A stretch of 64,000 nucleotides of DNA, taken from contig JAPOYU010000054.1 in assembly GCA_026706395.1 (NCBI GenBank), positions 154,241 through 218,240 on the forward strand, in the 5' to 3' direction. The notes under the pieces were generated by a model. That model did not search any database. It saw nothing but the letters and a program-made list of their open reading frames with translations, and was not told the origin of the DNA. The position numbers were made by a program, and so were the translations under genes. Shown here one piece after another: positions 26,446-35,202 of this stretch (its first letter is position 1; each line of letters starts with the position of its first letter). Source of the stretch: Chloroflexota bacterium. Lineage in GTDB: Bacteria > Chloroflexota > Anaerolineae > Aggregatilineales > Phototrophicaceae.

Positions 26446-27398
26446 GCGCGCCCTCCCTCATTTTGGTGATGCCAAACCAATGCCGATGCGCCGAGCGCGC
26501 CGTCCACAAGCTGAGAAAGCGAGATCGTCGCCGTCTCGTAGTTTATCGGCAGACAGCGCGCGCGCAAAGTTGATAACGTTTGGGGCTTCAGCAAATGCCA
26601 GGTCGCGTGGATAAGGCCGCCGCCGAGGATGAGCAGTTTCGGATTAAAAAGGTTTATGCACCAGGCGCAGGCGATGCTGAGGGCTTCGGCGGCTTCCTGC
26701 ATCACGTGAGTGGCGAGCGGATCATCCTGTTCGGCGGCGCGGATGATGTTGTGGGTTGAGAGATTGTCCTTAGTCAGACAGGTGCTGGCGTAATCGGCGA
26801 GATGTTGTCGCGCGTGAGCTAAGATGGCTTTGCCTGAAATTGACATTTCCAGGCAGCCGCGCCCCCCGCATGTGCATTGACGGCCATTGATTGGATCCAG
26901 GGATACGTGGCCGATTTCCATTTCCGAAGCCGAGGCGCCGCGCATCAGACGATTGTCGATCATCACTGCGCCGCCTACGCCTGTTCCGATTGTGAGATAG
27001 ACGAAGTTCGCGATACCTTGTGCGATGCCGTATCGTTGCTCGCCGATGGCGCCGGCGTTGACGTCGTTGGCGATGTAGATCGGCAGTGATTTTGCCAGCC
27101 GCGCAGAAATGGCGTCGCGGACGGGGACGCGCTCCCAGCCCAGATTAGCCGCATGCAGGGCGATGCCGCGCTCGGCGTCAACCGGTCCCGGCAGCCCGAT
27201 GCCAATGCCGCAGATCGTGCCGTAAATGTCCAGATAGCGATTGAGCAGGTCCGCGATGCGATCGGCAGTTTCCGTGAAGGCGTCGCCAGCTGGCGTGGGC
27301 AAAGTATCGGAGACGAGGATTGTTCCATCCCGGTCGGCGACGATAAATGCCATCTTCGTTCCGCCGATATCGACGCCAATTGTCAATTCAGAACACAC
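26442..27398 (-). CDS. ROK family sugar kinase
   Basis: A 318-aa cytoplasmic sugar kinase (glucokinase, N-acetylmannosamine kinase or related). Seen: phosphate-binding IGVDIGGTKMAFI near residue 7, GIGIGLPGPVDAERG near 64, catalytic-region NDVNAGAIGE near 111, LTIGTGVGGAVMI near 135, and the ROK zinc site GHVSLDP near 163 with CTCGGRGCLE near 174. No DNA-binding domain is present, which separates it from the ROK regulator at 33953. The start codon is GTG, with AGGGA upstream. It is coupled to the M81 gene by ATGA overlap and lies downstream of importer genes, so it probably phosphorylates the imported sugar. Confidence 0.9.
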   Translation of the reverse strand: MCSELTIGVDIGGTKMAFIVADRDGTILVSDTLPTPAGDAFTETADRIADLLNRYLDIYGTICGIGIGLPGPVDAERGIALHAANLGWERVPVRDAISARLAKSLPIYIANDVNAGAIGEQRYGIAQGIANFVYLTIGTGVGGAVMIDNRLMRGASASEMEIGHVSLDPINGRQCTCGGRGCLEMSISGKAILAHARQHLADYASTCLTKDNLSTHNIIRAAEQDDPLATHVMQEAAEALSIACAWCINLFNPKLLILGGGLIHATWHLLKPQTLSTLRARCLPINYETATISLSQLVDGALGASALVWHHQNEGGRA

Positions 27399-27430
27399 GG
27401 TGCAATTCCCTCGCCGAGACCCCGGTGAGG

Positions 27431-27613
27431 TCAGCGGTTGATAAACCAGGTTGTCAGAGCGACAAGAATGAGCAGAACCGCCCCGACGCAGGCGGAGAGC
27501 AGCGTCACGACGTACTCGGCAGAGTCGGGCGGGACGATGAAAAGCAGGGCCAAAGACGCGCCGACGATGAAGACGGCGATCGTGTAGAAGACCTTTAATA
27601 TGCTAGGCGTCAT
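27431..27613 (-). CDS. Small two-helix membrane protein of unknown function
   Basis: A 60-aa protein of two hydrophobic segments (about residues 8-28 and 36-57) joined by a short Pro/Asp/Ser/Glu turn, ending in FINR. It resembles no family I know. The ATG at 27613 overlaps the end of the OppF gene by 11 nt and lies between it and the ROK kinase. This placement and the clean amphipathic layout suggest a real gene rather than a chance frame. An upstream ATG at 27628 would add five residues. A subunit or stabiliser of the importer is possible but unsupported. Confidence 0.6.
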   Translation of the reverse strand: MTPSILKVFYTIAVFIVGASLALLFIVPPDSAEYVVTLLSACVGAVLLILVALTTWFINR

Positions 27614-28616
27614 GCAGCACCAACTCATGCCCGCGTTCCAGCGGGATACAGGCTACTACCGCCTCTGTTTCCGCCACCGGCGGGGGAACAAGCTGCGGGA
27701 TCGTTTGATCGCATAGGCCCTCAACAAACCACGGGCAGCGCGGATGGAAGGAACAGCCGGGCGGCAATTCCGTCAAGCGCGGGATGTCTTCGCTGCGGAG
27801 TTGAATATGTTGTTTGTTGCGGGTCTTTTCCGGATCTGGTTCGGGAATGGCGGACAGCAAAACCTTGGTGTAGGGATGCTGCGGCTTACTGATGATTTCT
27901 TGTGTTTTGCCGAGCTCGACCAGGCGACCGAGGTACATAACGCCGATGCGTCCGTGCCAGGCAAAATATTTCGCCAGCGCCAGATCATGGGTGATGAAGA
28001 CGATGGTCACGCCCAGCCGGTCGCGCAAGTCCATCATCATTTGCAGCAGGCCGATGCGTATAGACACATCCACCATGCTGACGGATTCATCCGCCACGAT
28101 GAGAGACGGTTCGGTCGTTAGGGCGCGGGCGATGCTCACGCGCTGCCGTTGGCCGCCGCTGAGTTGATGGGGATATTTGTCGATGAAATCTTCGACGGGG
28201 CTGAGGTCAACCAGATCGAGCAATTCATGGATGCGCTGTCGAAGGCCCCGGCGTCCGCCACCGAGACCGTGCGTTTGCAAGGGGTAGCTTAGCATTTCAG
28301 ACACGGTATGCGTCGGATTCAACGAGGCGTAGGGATCTTGATGGATGATCTGTACCGAGCGGCGGAAGTGCCGATAGTCCGCGCCGCGCAGGGCCGCGAT
28401 ATTTACCCCTTCGAACTCAACTGTGCCTGAGCTCGGCGGCAGCAGATCGCAGATGATCTTGCCGGTGGTTGTCTTGCCGCAGCCGCTTTCGCCAACCAGG
28501 CAGAGGAATTCCAGATTGTTCACGGCGAAATTGATGTCTTGCAAGACAGGCACGACTTCCCGTCCTCTTTTGAAGCTGCGGTAGACATGTTTGAGTTCCA
28601 TGATGGGCTGGGGCAT
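27603..28616 (-). CDS. ABC importer ATPase, OppF/DppF type
   Basis: A 337-aa ATPase that powers the dipeptide/oligosaccharide-type importer at the inner face of the membrane. Seen: Walker A GESGCGKTTTG near residue 42, the Q-loop IIHQDPYASLNP near 90, signature [15 protein letters not shown] near 148, Walker B LIVADESVSMVDVS near 167, the switch His in FITHDLALAKY, and the C-terminal oligopeptide-transporter region with PPGCSFHPRCPW, whose Cys residues in homologues can bind an Fe-S cluster or stabilise the fold. Walker B has Ala-Asp-Glu-Ser where Leu-Asp-Glu-Pro is usual, a change common in OppF. Its ATG directly follows the OppD stop. It probably pairs with OppD. Confidence 0.92.
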   Translation of the reverse strand: MPQPIMELKHVYRSFKRGREVVPVLQDINFAVNNLEFLCLVGESGCGKTTTGKIICDLLPPSSGTVEFEGVNIAALRGADYRHFRRSVQIIHQDPYASLNPTHTVSEMLSYPLQTHGLGGGRRGLRQRIHELLDLVDLSPVEDFIDKYPHQLSGGQRQRVSIARALTTEPSLIVADESVSMVDVSIRIGLLQMMMDLRDRLGVTIVFITHDLALAKYFAWHGRIGVMYLGRLVELGKTQEIISKPQHPYTKVLLSAIPEPDPEKTRNKQHIQLRSEDIPRLTELPPGCSFHPRCPWFVEGLCDQTIPQLVPPPVAETEAVVACIPLERGHELVLHDA

Positions 28617-29633
28617 TTAGACCGGCTCCTTGCGGCTTTCGAGCAGGCGGTCCTTGTGCCAGCAAGCGGCCGGATGCGTCCCGATGTCGCGCTCCAGTGG
28701 GGGACTATCTTTGTGACAGGCGTCGGTGGCAAAGGCGCAGCGGGGGTGGAATTTGCAGCCGTTGGGGGGATTGATGAGATTGGGCGGTGAGCCGGGTATG
28801 CTCTGCAAGTGATCTTGCAGGTGTTCCAGAGTCGGCACAGAAGTGAGCAAGCCATAAGTGTAGGGGTGCAAGGAACGATAGAAGATGTCGTTAACCGGTC
28901 CGATTTCCACGATTTCGCCCGCGTAGACAGTAGCGACTGTATCCGCCATCTCGGCAGCCAGGGATAGATCATGGCTGATGAAGATGATGCTGAAGCGCAA
29001 TTGACGTTGCATGTCGTTCAGCACGTCGATAATGGCGCGCTGGGTGAGGATGTCAAGCGCGGTGGTCGGCTCGTCGAGGATCACAATCTGTGGATTAAGC
29101 AAGACGCCCAGCGCCAGCAGCGTGCGTTGTTTCATGCCGCCGCTGAGTTCATGCGGATAGGAATCGTATACGCGTTCCGGGTCAAGGCGGACAAGCTTGA
29201 GCAGGTTCAGCGCGCGCTCGCGGATGGCGGCTTTATCGGTCCAGCCATGGGATTGGGCGGTATCTTCAAATTGCCGGCGGATCTTGAGTACGGGATTGAA
29301 GGCGTTTTGCGCGCCTTGGAAGACCATGGCGCAGTCCTTCCAGCGGAACTCACGCAGTTGGCGGTTGCTCAGTTTGAGCAGGTCCTGGACGCTGCCGTCC
29401 CGTTGGTAGTGGATATTCCCGCTGGTGATGACGGCGTTCTTGGGCAGTTTGCGGATAAGCGCCAGGCTGATCGTCGTCTTGCCGCTGCCGCTTTCCCCGA
29501 TCAGCGCCAGCGCTTCGCCGGGATATAAATCAAATGAGACATTGCTGGTCGCCTTGACATCGCCGCGTTTGCTGCGATAGACGATCGAAAGATCCTCGAC
29601 CCGAAGCACTGCGTCACGCTGCTGCTGAGACAT
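28617..29633 (-). CDS. ABC importer ATPase, OppD/DppD type
   Basis: A 338-aa ATPase, partner of the OppF-type protein. Seen: Walker A GESGSGKTTIS near residue 48, the Q-loop VFQGAQNAFNP near 103, signature LSGGMKQRTLLALG near 162, Walker B IVILDEPTTALDILTQ near 180, the switch His in FISHDLSLAAEM near 210, and the C-terminal NGCKFHPRCAFATDAC, which marks the Opp/Dpp ATPase group. The frame also offers GTG at 29642. ATG at 29633 is preferred because GAGG stands 8 nt before it. It follows the DppC-type permease gene and precedes OppF with no spacing, so the four core importer genes are one transcription unit. Confidence 0.92.
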   Translation of the reverse strand: MSQQQRDAVLRVEDLSIVYRSKRGDVKATSNVSFDLYPGEALALIGESGSGKTTISLALIRKLPKNAVITSGNIHYQRDGSVQDLLKLSNRQLREFRWKDCAMVFQGAQNAFNPVLKIRRQFEDTAQSHGWTDKAAIRERALNLLKLVRLDPERVYDSYPHELSGGMKQRTLLALGVLLNPQIVILDEPTTALDILTQRAIIDVLNDMQRQLRFSIIFISHDLSLAAEMADTVATVYAGEIVEIGPVNDIFYRSLHPYTYGLLTSVPTLEHLQDHLQSIPGSPPNLINPPNGCKFHPRCAFATDACHKDSPPLERDIGTHPAACWHKDRLLESRKEPV

Positions 29634-29644
29634 TGGAGACACCT

Positions 29645-30895
29645 CTACACCGCAGCCCGCAGGCGGGGATCAAATACTTCTTCGAGGGCGCGGGCGAACA
29701 GCACCAGGCAGACCTGGAAAAAGGCGATGGCGAGGACTGGCGAAAGCGCCATGCTTGCTCCGTCTACGTTGTAGAGTGTGCCGCGGGAGCGACCAAAATA
29801 GAGCATGACGCCCCAAGTATAGTCATCTATAGGCGCCAAGCCCAGGACCAGCAATCCAATCTGCTCATACATGGCGAAGGTGATGGAAAAGATGAAATTG
29901 ATCATGACGTAACTTGCCATGTTCGGCAGGATTTCGCGGAACATAATATGATTTGTGCTCAAACCCAGCGAACGAGCCGCTTCGACAAAATCGCGTTCGC
30001 GCAGGCTCAGCACTTGGGCGCGGATGGCGCGCATAAGCGGGGGCCAACCAAGTAGCCCGATCAGTACGCCGAGAAAGAGCATGTTGTCGAAGCGGATTAA
30101 ACCCGCCAGGACGACGAGCAGTGGAAAGCGCGGAATCGCCAAGACGAGGTTGGTCAGGGCGGTTAGGGCGCTATCGAGAGCCCCGCCAACGAGAGCGGAA
30201 AGCGAACCGAAGACCAGCGCGATCAGCGTCGCAATAACACCGCCGATAAATGCGGTCAGAATCAAGATCCGGCCCCCGTGTACGATATGCGTCGCGATAT
30301 CGCGTCCTTGTGTATCTGTGCCCAGCAGATGCGGCGGACCAAGCTCGGGATTCGAGATGATAATATGCTCGGCGAGCAGAGCTTGCAGTTCAGGGTCATC
30401 AGAATCAGCGGCGATCTCTTCAACTGTTTTAGAGAAAATTAACATGGCGTCGATCTCTTTATTCGCGAGATCGACCAAGGCGGCGCGGATGCCGGGGCCC
30501 GCGCGACGGCTGGTCCAGCGGTATTTCTCGATGTTGATGCTATCGGCATAAGGGGCGATCAAGCTGGGTCCCCCGGTTTGATCAACCACACCGACGGTCA
30601 AGCCAGCCAAGTCTTCGAAGGTCCGCAATTCGGCCTTGTCGACGCGCACAGCCAATTGAATGCGCGAGCCAACCGGCCCGGCGATTTCGTCGAGATTGAC
30701 TTCGCTATCGAAGGGTATGTAGTTAGGCATAATGAAGGTCAAGACGAAATAAGCCAGCAAGCCAAGGAAGCCTATGAAGCCGGCGCGATTTGCCCGCAAG
30801 CGGTTTAGAAACCTGAACGTTCCGCCAGCAACCCCCAGAGGCAGGGTCAATATTGTGTAAAGGAGATTTTGTGCTGACTCCGCCTTCATGCTCAC
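29645..30895 (-). CDS. ABC importer permease, DppC type, with an embedded SBP-like segment
   Basis: A 416-aa inner-membrane permease, about 110 residues longer than typical DppC (about 300). Seen: a first helix near 40-58, then a long extracytoplasmic segment (about 75-180), then HLLGTDTQGRDIATHIV (189-205), the remaining helices, docking loop RDFVEAARSLGLSTNHI and the C-terminal EEVFDPRLRAAV. Part of the insert, RIQLAVRVDKAELRTFEDLA followed by GLTVGVVDQTG and LANKEIDAMLIF, reads like the second lobe of a family 3 or NMT1-type solute-binding protein. Its start overlaps the DppB-type gene stop by 4 nt. The permease fold is certain. The origin and role of the insert are inference. Confidence 0.88.
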   Translation of the reverse strand: MSMKAESAQNLLYTILTLPLGVAGGTFRFLNRLRANRAGFIGFLGLLAYFVLTFIMPNYIPFDSEVNLDEIAGPVGSRIQLAVRVDKAELRTFEDLAGLTVGVVDQTGGPSLIAPYADSINIEKYRWTSRRAGPGIRAALVDLANKEIDAMLIFSKTVEEIAADSDDPELQALLAEHIIISNPELGPPHLLGTDTQGRDIATHIVHGGRILILTAFIGGVIATLIALVFGSLSALVGGALDSALTALTNLVLAIPRFPLLVVLAGLIRFDNMLFLGVLIGLLGWPPLMRAIRAQVLSLRERDFVEAARSLGLSTNHIMFREILPNMASYVMINFIFSITFAMYEQIGLLVLGLAPIDDYTWGVMLYFGRSRGTLYNVDGASMALSPVLAIAFFQVCLVLFARALEEVFDPRLRAAV

Positions 30896-31995
30896 TTCTC
30901 CCCCGAGATGCGCACGCGCGGATCCAGCAGGCCATAGGTCAAATCGGCGAAGAGGTTGGAAAGCACTATTGCTGTAGTCAAGACCAACACGGCGCCTTGG
31001 ATAGCCGTGTAATCGCGCACGACTATGGAGGCGAAGAGATAGTGGCCAAAGCCCCAGTAAACAAAGATTTCTTCAATGACGACGCCACTGCCGAGGACAA
31101 AGCCAACGCTGATGCTCAGTTGCGTGAACAATGGGAGCGCGGCGTTGCGGCCGACATAGGATGTGATTATGCGCCTGTCTTTTAGGCCGCGCGCTTCAGC
31201 GACGTTGACGTAGTCGTCGTTGAGCACGCTGGTCGTGCTGCTTTTCATGCTCAACATCCAGCCGCCAAGCGTGGCCAGGACATAAGTGATTATCGGGAGC
31301 AGAGCGTGTTCGAAGACGCTGATGATGAATGCGGCGTTCAACCCGGGTGTCAAGCCGGGGTCGAATGTGCCGCGGGCCGCCCCGACATCGAACCATCTCC
31401 AAGAAATACCCGGTCCGATAATGATTAGCAGACCCCAAATGTAGTTGGGCACGCCGGTGAAGAAAGAAGAGATCAACGAGAGCGTATGGTCCAGAACCGA
31501 ATCGCGATAATAGGCCATCATCATGCCGAGCACGATGCCCAGGACAAAGCTGATCAGCAGGCCCGAGCCAACAGCGAAAAGCGTCCAGGGCAAGAAACGG
31601 GCGATTTCGTCCACAACCCTGGTGCCTGGCGATGTGATTGATGTGCCTAAATCCAGGCGCAGCAGATCGGCGAACCAGTCCAGGTATTGGTCCAGCATAG
31701 AGGCATTGGGGTTGATATTGAAGCTGGCGGCGACGCGGTCGTACGCTTCCTGATATGAGATGCCTTCTTGAGTGAGTATCTGTTCAATGAGTATGTCGAC
31801 CGGATTGCCAGGCATAAAGCGGACGAGGACGAAGGTGAAGCTCATAATCGCCCAGATGGTCAGAATCGCTTGGACAAAGACGCGGAAATTGTAATTTTTA
31901 TGGATGGGATATTTTGTCAGGAGCCGTTGCACGGCGTCAACCGGACCGGTAGCACCGCTGGTGTCCAGTTGGATGTCTCCGCTGTGGCTCGTCAT
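30892..31995 (-). CDS. ABC importer permease, DppB type
   Basis: A 367-aa inner-membrane permease with a 35-residue cytoplasmic N-terminal tail before the first helix (VQAILTIWAIMSFTFVLVRF). Seen: FMPGNPVDILIEQI near residue 60, LRLDLGTSITSPGTRV near 112, five further helices, the docking loop DDYVNVAEARGLKDRRI near 258 and the C-terminal FADLTYGLLDPRVRIS. It follows the solute-binding protein gene by 110 nt containing a hairpin, and its stop overlaps the DppC-type start (ATGA). It forms the transmembrane pore with that protein. Confidence 0.9.
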   Translation of the reverse strand: MTSHSGDIQLDTSGATGPVDAVQRLLTKYPIHKNYNFRVFVQAILTIWAIMSFTFVLVRFMPGNPVDILIEQILTQEGISYQEAYDRVAASFNINPNASMLDQYLDWFADLLRLDLGTSITSPGTRVVDEIARFLPWTLFAVGSGLLISFVLGIVLGMMMAYYRDSVLDHTLSLISSFFTGVPNYIWGLLIIIGPGISWRWFDVGAARGTFDPGLTPGLNAAFIISVFEHALLPIITYVLATLGGWMLSMKSSTTSVLNDDYVNVAEARGLKDRRIITSYVGRNAALPLFTQLSISVGFVLGSGVVIEEIFVYWGFGHYLFASIVVRDYTAIQGAVLVLTTAIVLSNLFADLTYGLLDPRVRISGEK

Positions 31996-32040
31996 TCTTC
32001 AGTTCCAGAGCTGGCGCGGTTAACGGAAAGTAAGGCGAAC

Positions 32041-32063
32041 GGGGTGAGCGGATAGCCCACCCC
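32041..32063 (-). promoter_or_regulatory. Intra-operon hairpin between solute-binding protein and permease genes
   Basis: GGGGTG (32041-32046) pairs with CACCCC (32058-32063) around an 11-nt loop with further GC/GC pairing. A weaker second stem (GCAGGCT and AGCCCTGC, 32072-32091) lies next to it. It occupies the same place as the hairpin at 23089 in the other importer operon. Confidence 0.5.
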
Positions 32064-32105
32064 TTTGATATGCAGGCTCAACAAGCCCTGCTTGCGAAGG
32101 CCGAC

Positions 32106-33830
32106 CTACATGTCGGTCGGCGCCGTGACGCCGGTCAGGATCAGGGTGGTCATCCAGTTGTCGGCGCCGCCGCCGAAGTTGGCGAAGACCGAATCGCTGG
32201 AATCCGGCACCATGATGAAGTTGCGGTTCAGCGCGTTGTTGGTGTAGCGTTCCCAGAGCGGAATCGCCGGCAGCAATTCGTTGTAGGAAACCGCCAACTG
32301 TGTGACCAGTTCAGCTTGCGCGGACTTGTCGACGCCCTGCGAGCTTTGGTTGGACAGGTCGAAGACGTTGACCATGCCGCCGCTGTAATCGACATTATTG
32401 TCGAAGTTCATGCCCGCGCCGGCGCCTTCGCCTGCCATTTGGCCTTGGCCGTTATAGCGATTGTAGGCCTGCAAGTAGCTGCGCCCGGGAATCGGATCGC
32501 CCAAGCCCCAGTTGCGAATCGCCATCTCGAAGTTGCTGGCGTAGATGTCCTGCGGATGCTGCTGGAACTGAACGCCGCGGGCCGAGATGTCGAAGCCGAA
32601 GTCGTTGAGTTGCGAGACAGCATTTTCAGCCGCGGCGGACCAGTCGGCAAATTCCTGCGGGAAGGTCAACTCGAAGGACAGGGTATCGCCGTTGTCGTCC
32701 ACCCAGATGCCGTCATCGTTACGGCTGAAGCCGACGCTCATCAGCAACTCTTCCGCCTTCATCAAGTCGTGCTCATAATAGTTGAGCGAGTCGAGCGTCT
32801 CGTCGCTCAGCCAGGCTTCCGACAAGCCATCGCTCATGCCGGTCATGTATTCGACCGCGACGCCGGATTCACCCAGGCTGACGACGCCGTTTTGGATACG
32901 GTCAACGGCGTAGGCAATCGCCTGGCGCACCTCAACCAGATTCAGCGGATACATGGCGTGGTTGACATAGATGCCCGGTCCATTGTTCATGCCCGAACGG
33001 ACGATATCGATGCCGCGGTTGGCGAAATCCATCTCTGTTGTGGGCGGAATGCCATGGGTGATGTAGTGCAGTTCCTGATTGGCGACCAACGGCGTCACCA
33101 CTTCGGTCTCGCCATTCCACATGCGCACCATGTCATAATTCTGAATATCGCCGGCGAAACCGCCAGGATTCAGTTCCAGCATCAGGTTGGCTTCGGAGAT
33201 GGTATCGGGGAGGATCGTGTAGGGACCGCCGGAAACAGGCGTTTCTGGGCGGAACTCGGTTAGCTCTTGCAGGAGCGCGTCCCAGCCGTCGCCGCCAGCA
33301 TCCATCATGGCAGCGCGATCGGCGATGTCGCCGAAGACGCTGGCCGGGCGTAGGTTGGTCGTCAAGATGATCCGCTCAGCCAGGCTTGAAGGCGAATCCA
33401 TGATAAATTTGACCGTGTAGTCGTCAACCTTTTCGATGCCGCTCATATTCGCCCAGACCGCATCGCCGCGCAGGCGGAAGATATTGAAGGTCGCCATGAG
33501 GTCGTCGGCGCTCATGGCGCTGCCGTCGCTCCAGCTTTTGCCCTCGACCATCTTGATGACATAGTTGCCGTCGTCATCCCAGCCAAATTCTTCCGCGACC
33601 ATGCCTTGATAATCGCCCGTCGCCCACATCAGCACAGCTATGGGCGGCTCGTGCAGATCCATGTATTGTCCCAAAGTAATGCCGCCAGAAGCGAAGGTAT
33701 TGAAGTGCCCCGTTGGCGGAACCTGATAGGGCCAGGCAACATTGAGCGTATTGTCCTGCGCTTGCAGCGGCGCGAATGCCAGCAGGCTCAGCCCGAGAAC
33801 GAGGAGTAGGCAAAGTGTACGTCTTGACAT
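32106..33830 (-). CDS. ABC importer solute-binding protein, family 5
   Basis: A 574-aa exported binding protein. The signal peptide spans about residues 1-24 (RRTLCLLLVLGLSLLAFAPL, cut likely after LQA). Seen: GNYVIKMVEGKSWSDGSAM near 93, which is the family 5 entrance motif; VKFIMDSPSSLAERI near 135; LNLVEVRQAIAYAVDR near 296; and the C-terminal ELLPAIPLWERYTNNALNR. The frame is open to 33926, but GGAGGA sits 7 nt before ATG 33830 and the signal peptide starts there, so that start is taken. It heads the complete importer operon that continues to 25024 and lies downstream of a ROK repressor. An oligosaccharide or glycoside ligand is favoured by the ROK neighbours, not proven. Confidence 0.9.
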   Translation of the reverse strand: MSRRTLCLLLVLGLSLLAFAPLQAQDNTLNVAWPYQVPPTGHFNTFASGGITLGQYMDLHEPPIAVLMWATGDYQGMVAEEFGWDDDGNYVIKMVEGKSWSDGSAMSADDLMATFNIFRLRGDAVWANMSGIEKVDDYTVKFIMDSPSSLAERIILTTNLRPASVFGDIADRAAMMDAGGDGWDALLQELTEFRPETPVSGGPYTILPDTISEANLMLELNPGGFAGDIQNYDMVRMWNGETEVVTPLVANQELHYITHGIPPTTEMDFANRGIDIVRSGMNNGPGIYVNHAMYPLNLVEVRQAIAYAVDRIQNGVVSLGESGVAVEYMTGMSDGLSEAWLSDETLDSLNYYEHDLMKAEELLMSVGFSRNDDGIWVDDNGDTLSFELTFPQEFADWSAAAENAVSQLNDFGFDISARGVQFQQHPQDIYASNFEMAIRNWGLGDPIPGRSYLQAYNRYNGQGQMAGEGAGAGMNFDNNVDYSGGMVNVFDLSNQSSQGVDKSAQAELVTQLAVSYNELLPAIPLWERYTNNALNRNFIMVPDSSDSVFANFGGGADNWMTTLILTGVTAPTDM

Positions 33831-33952
33831 TGGTAAGTCCTCCGTGAAATTAGTCGACTCGACCGAACAAATCGCTGCTTCGTTGATCTTTTCGTATGGC
33901 CCCTCCTCACACTCATTTTGCCGCAAACTAGACTGGTATGTCAGCGCCGTCG

Positions 33953-35170
33953 CTAAAGACCGAGATTGAGCGACGGTTCGACAAGAATGATGTCAAACAC
34001 TCTCGCCACAGCGCCCAACAACGCCGCATCTGGCTGCAAGCGGGAAATGCGGAGATCAATCCTGCAGGGCGGCATCACCACCAGATGGCGCTCCAGTTCC
34101 GCGCGCGCCTCGCCAAGAAAAGGACCAAATTCCCGGCCCAGCTCGCCTCCGAGAACGAAGACAGGAATATCGAAGGCATTGTAGAGGCTGGCAAGACCGA
34201 ACCCAAGATTTCGGCTCAATTCCGACATGGCGGCGCGCGGCGCTTCGTCGTCAGCATGCAGGGCCTCAAGCAATCGGCTGAAGTTTAAGCCCTGTGAGTC
34301 GAGAACTGTCTGCGGGTTTGTTTCGAAGCGTTGCTTTGTGATCTGTATGAATCTGGGAATGTTGACCATCGACTGCCAGTTTCGCGTTTTGGCGTGGCCG
34401 GTCCCGTTTTCCTCCAGGTAATTCATATAACCGACTTCTCCCGCAAAGCCGTATTTGCCCTGATACAGTTGACTGTTGATGACAATCCCGGCGCCAACGC
34501 CATACCCGATTTCAATGTACATGAAGTGGCTGTCTTCCGCGGCGGGTCCATAGTGATTCTCGCCAAGAGCGGCAAGGCTGACGAGATTGTCGACGCTCAC
34601 CGGCACAGCAAATTCATCTTCCCATTCAGCGCGAAAATTGACGTGGCGCCAATCCATAAACTTGGAATAGATTACCTCGCCGTCTTCGCCGATAAGGCCC
34701 GGTGAAGCGACGCCGATGCCGAGCAGCGGTCTCCCGCCGCCGTTGATCTGAAGAGCGGATCGGATTAGCTGACGGCAGATACCCAGCACGTATGATTCTT
34801 CCGTCGAACCGATTGGCACCAGTTTGTACCAGTCTATTTCTCCAGCGAGATTGGCGAGCGCGCACTGTACGGAAGAGGCGTTGAATTTGATGGCGATCAC
34901 GCCGGCGCCTTGGGGATTGAGTTCGAGCAGGATACCGCGGCGCCCGCCGGTAGACTCTTCGTAGCCCACCTCGTGTATCATATCGTTTTGGATGAGTTCA
35001 TCAGTGAGATTGGAGATAGCGCTGCGTGTTAGCCCCGTGCGGGAAGACAGTTTCGCCCGGGTCTGGGAGGGGTTTTCGCGCAGGCTGCTCAAGACGAGCG
35101 CGCGATTGATCTCGTGCATCACTTCGTGGTTGACAGCTGATCGCCGACGCGACATAGGTGGATTGCTCAC
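33953..35170 (-). CDS. ROK family transcriptional repressor
   Basis: A 405-aa regulator with an N-terminal winged helix (LSSLRENPSQTRAKLSSRTG near residue 27, then LTRSAISNLTDELIQNDMI) and a C-terminal ROK sugar-binding domain (GIGVASPGLIGEDGEV near 151, VDNLVSLAALGE near 190, IEIGYGVGAGIVI near 216). The ROK zinc-binding Cys motif is absent; the segment after GEVGYMNYLEENGTG lacks the cysteines. Such proteins bind operators until a sugar ligand releases them. The start is GTG 35170 or ATG 35155. It lies just upstream of, and in the same orientation as, the importer operon and divergent from a Gfo/Idh gene, so it probably controls both and itself. Confidence 0.87.
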   Translation of the reverse strand: MSNPPMSRRRSAVNHEVMHEINRALVLSSLRENPSQTRAKLSSRTGLTRSAISNLTDELIQNDMIHEVGYEESTGGRRGILLELNPQGAGVIAIKFNASSVQCALANLAGEIDWYKLVPIGSTEESYVLGICRQLIRSALQINGGGRPLLGIGVASPGLIGEDGEVIYSKFMDWRHVNFRAEWEDEFAVPVSVDNLVSLAALGENHYGPAAEDSHFMYIEIGYGVGAGIVINSQLYQGKYGFAGEVGYMNYLEENGTGHAKTRNWQSMVNIPRFIQITKQRFETNPQTVLDSQGLNFSRLLEALHADDEAPRAAMSELSRNLGFGLASLYNAFDIPVFVLGGELGREFGPFLGEARAELERHLVVMPPCRIDLRISRLQPDAALLGAVARVFDIILVEPSLNLGL

Positions 35171-35202
35171 CGAACCTGTAATGTGGATTAAGTTTCCCTA
35201 CT

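Noticed and set aside
32070..33263. 397-codon open frame on the plus strand opposite the second solute-binding protein
   Set aside because: Shadow frame with no recognisable motif and no ribosome site.
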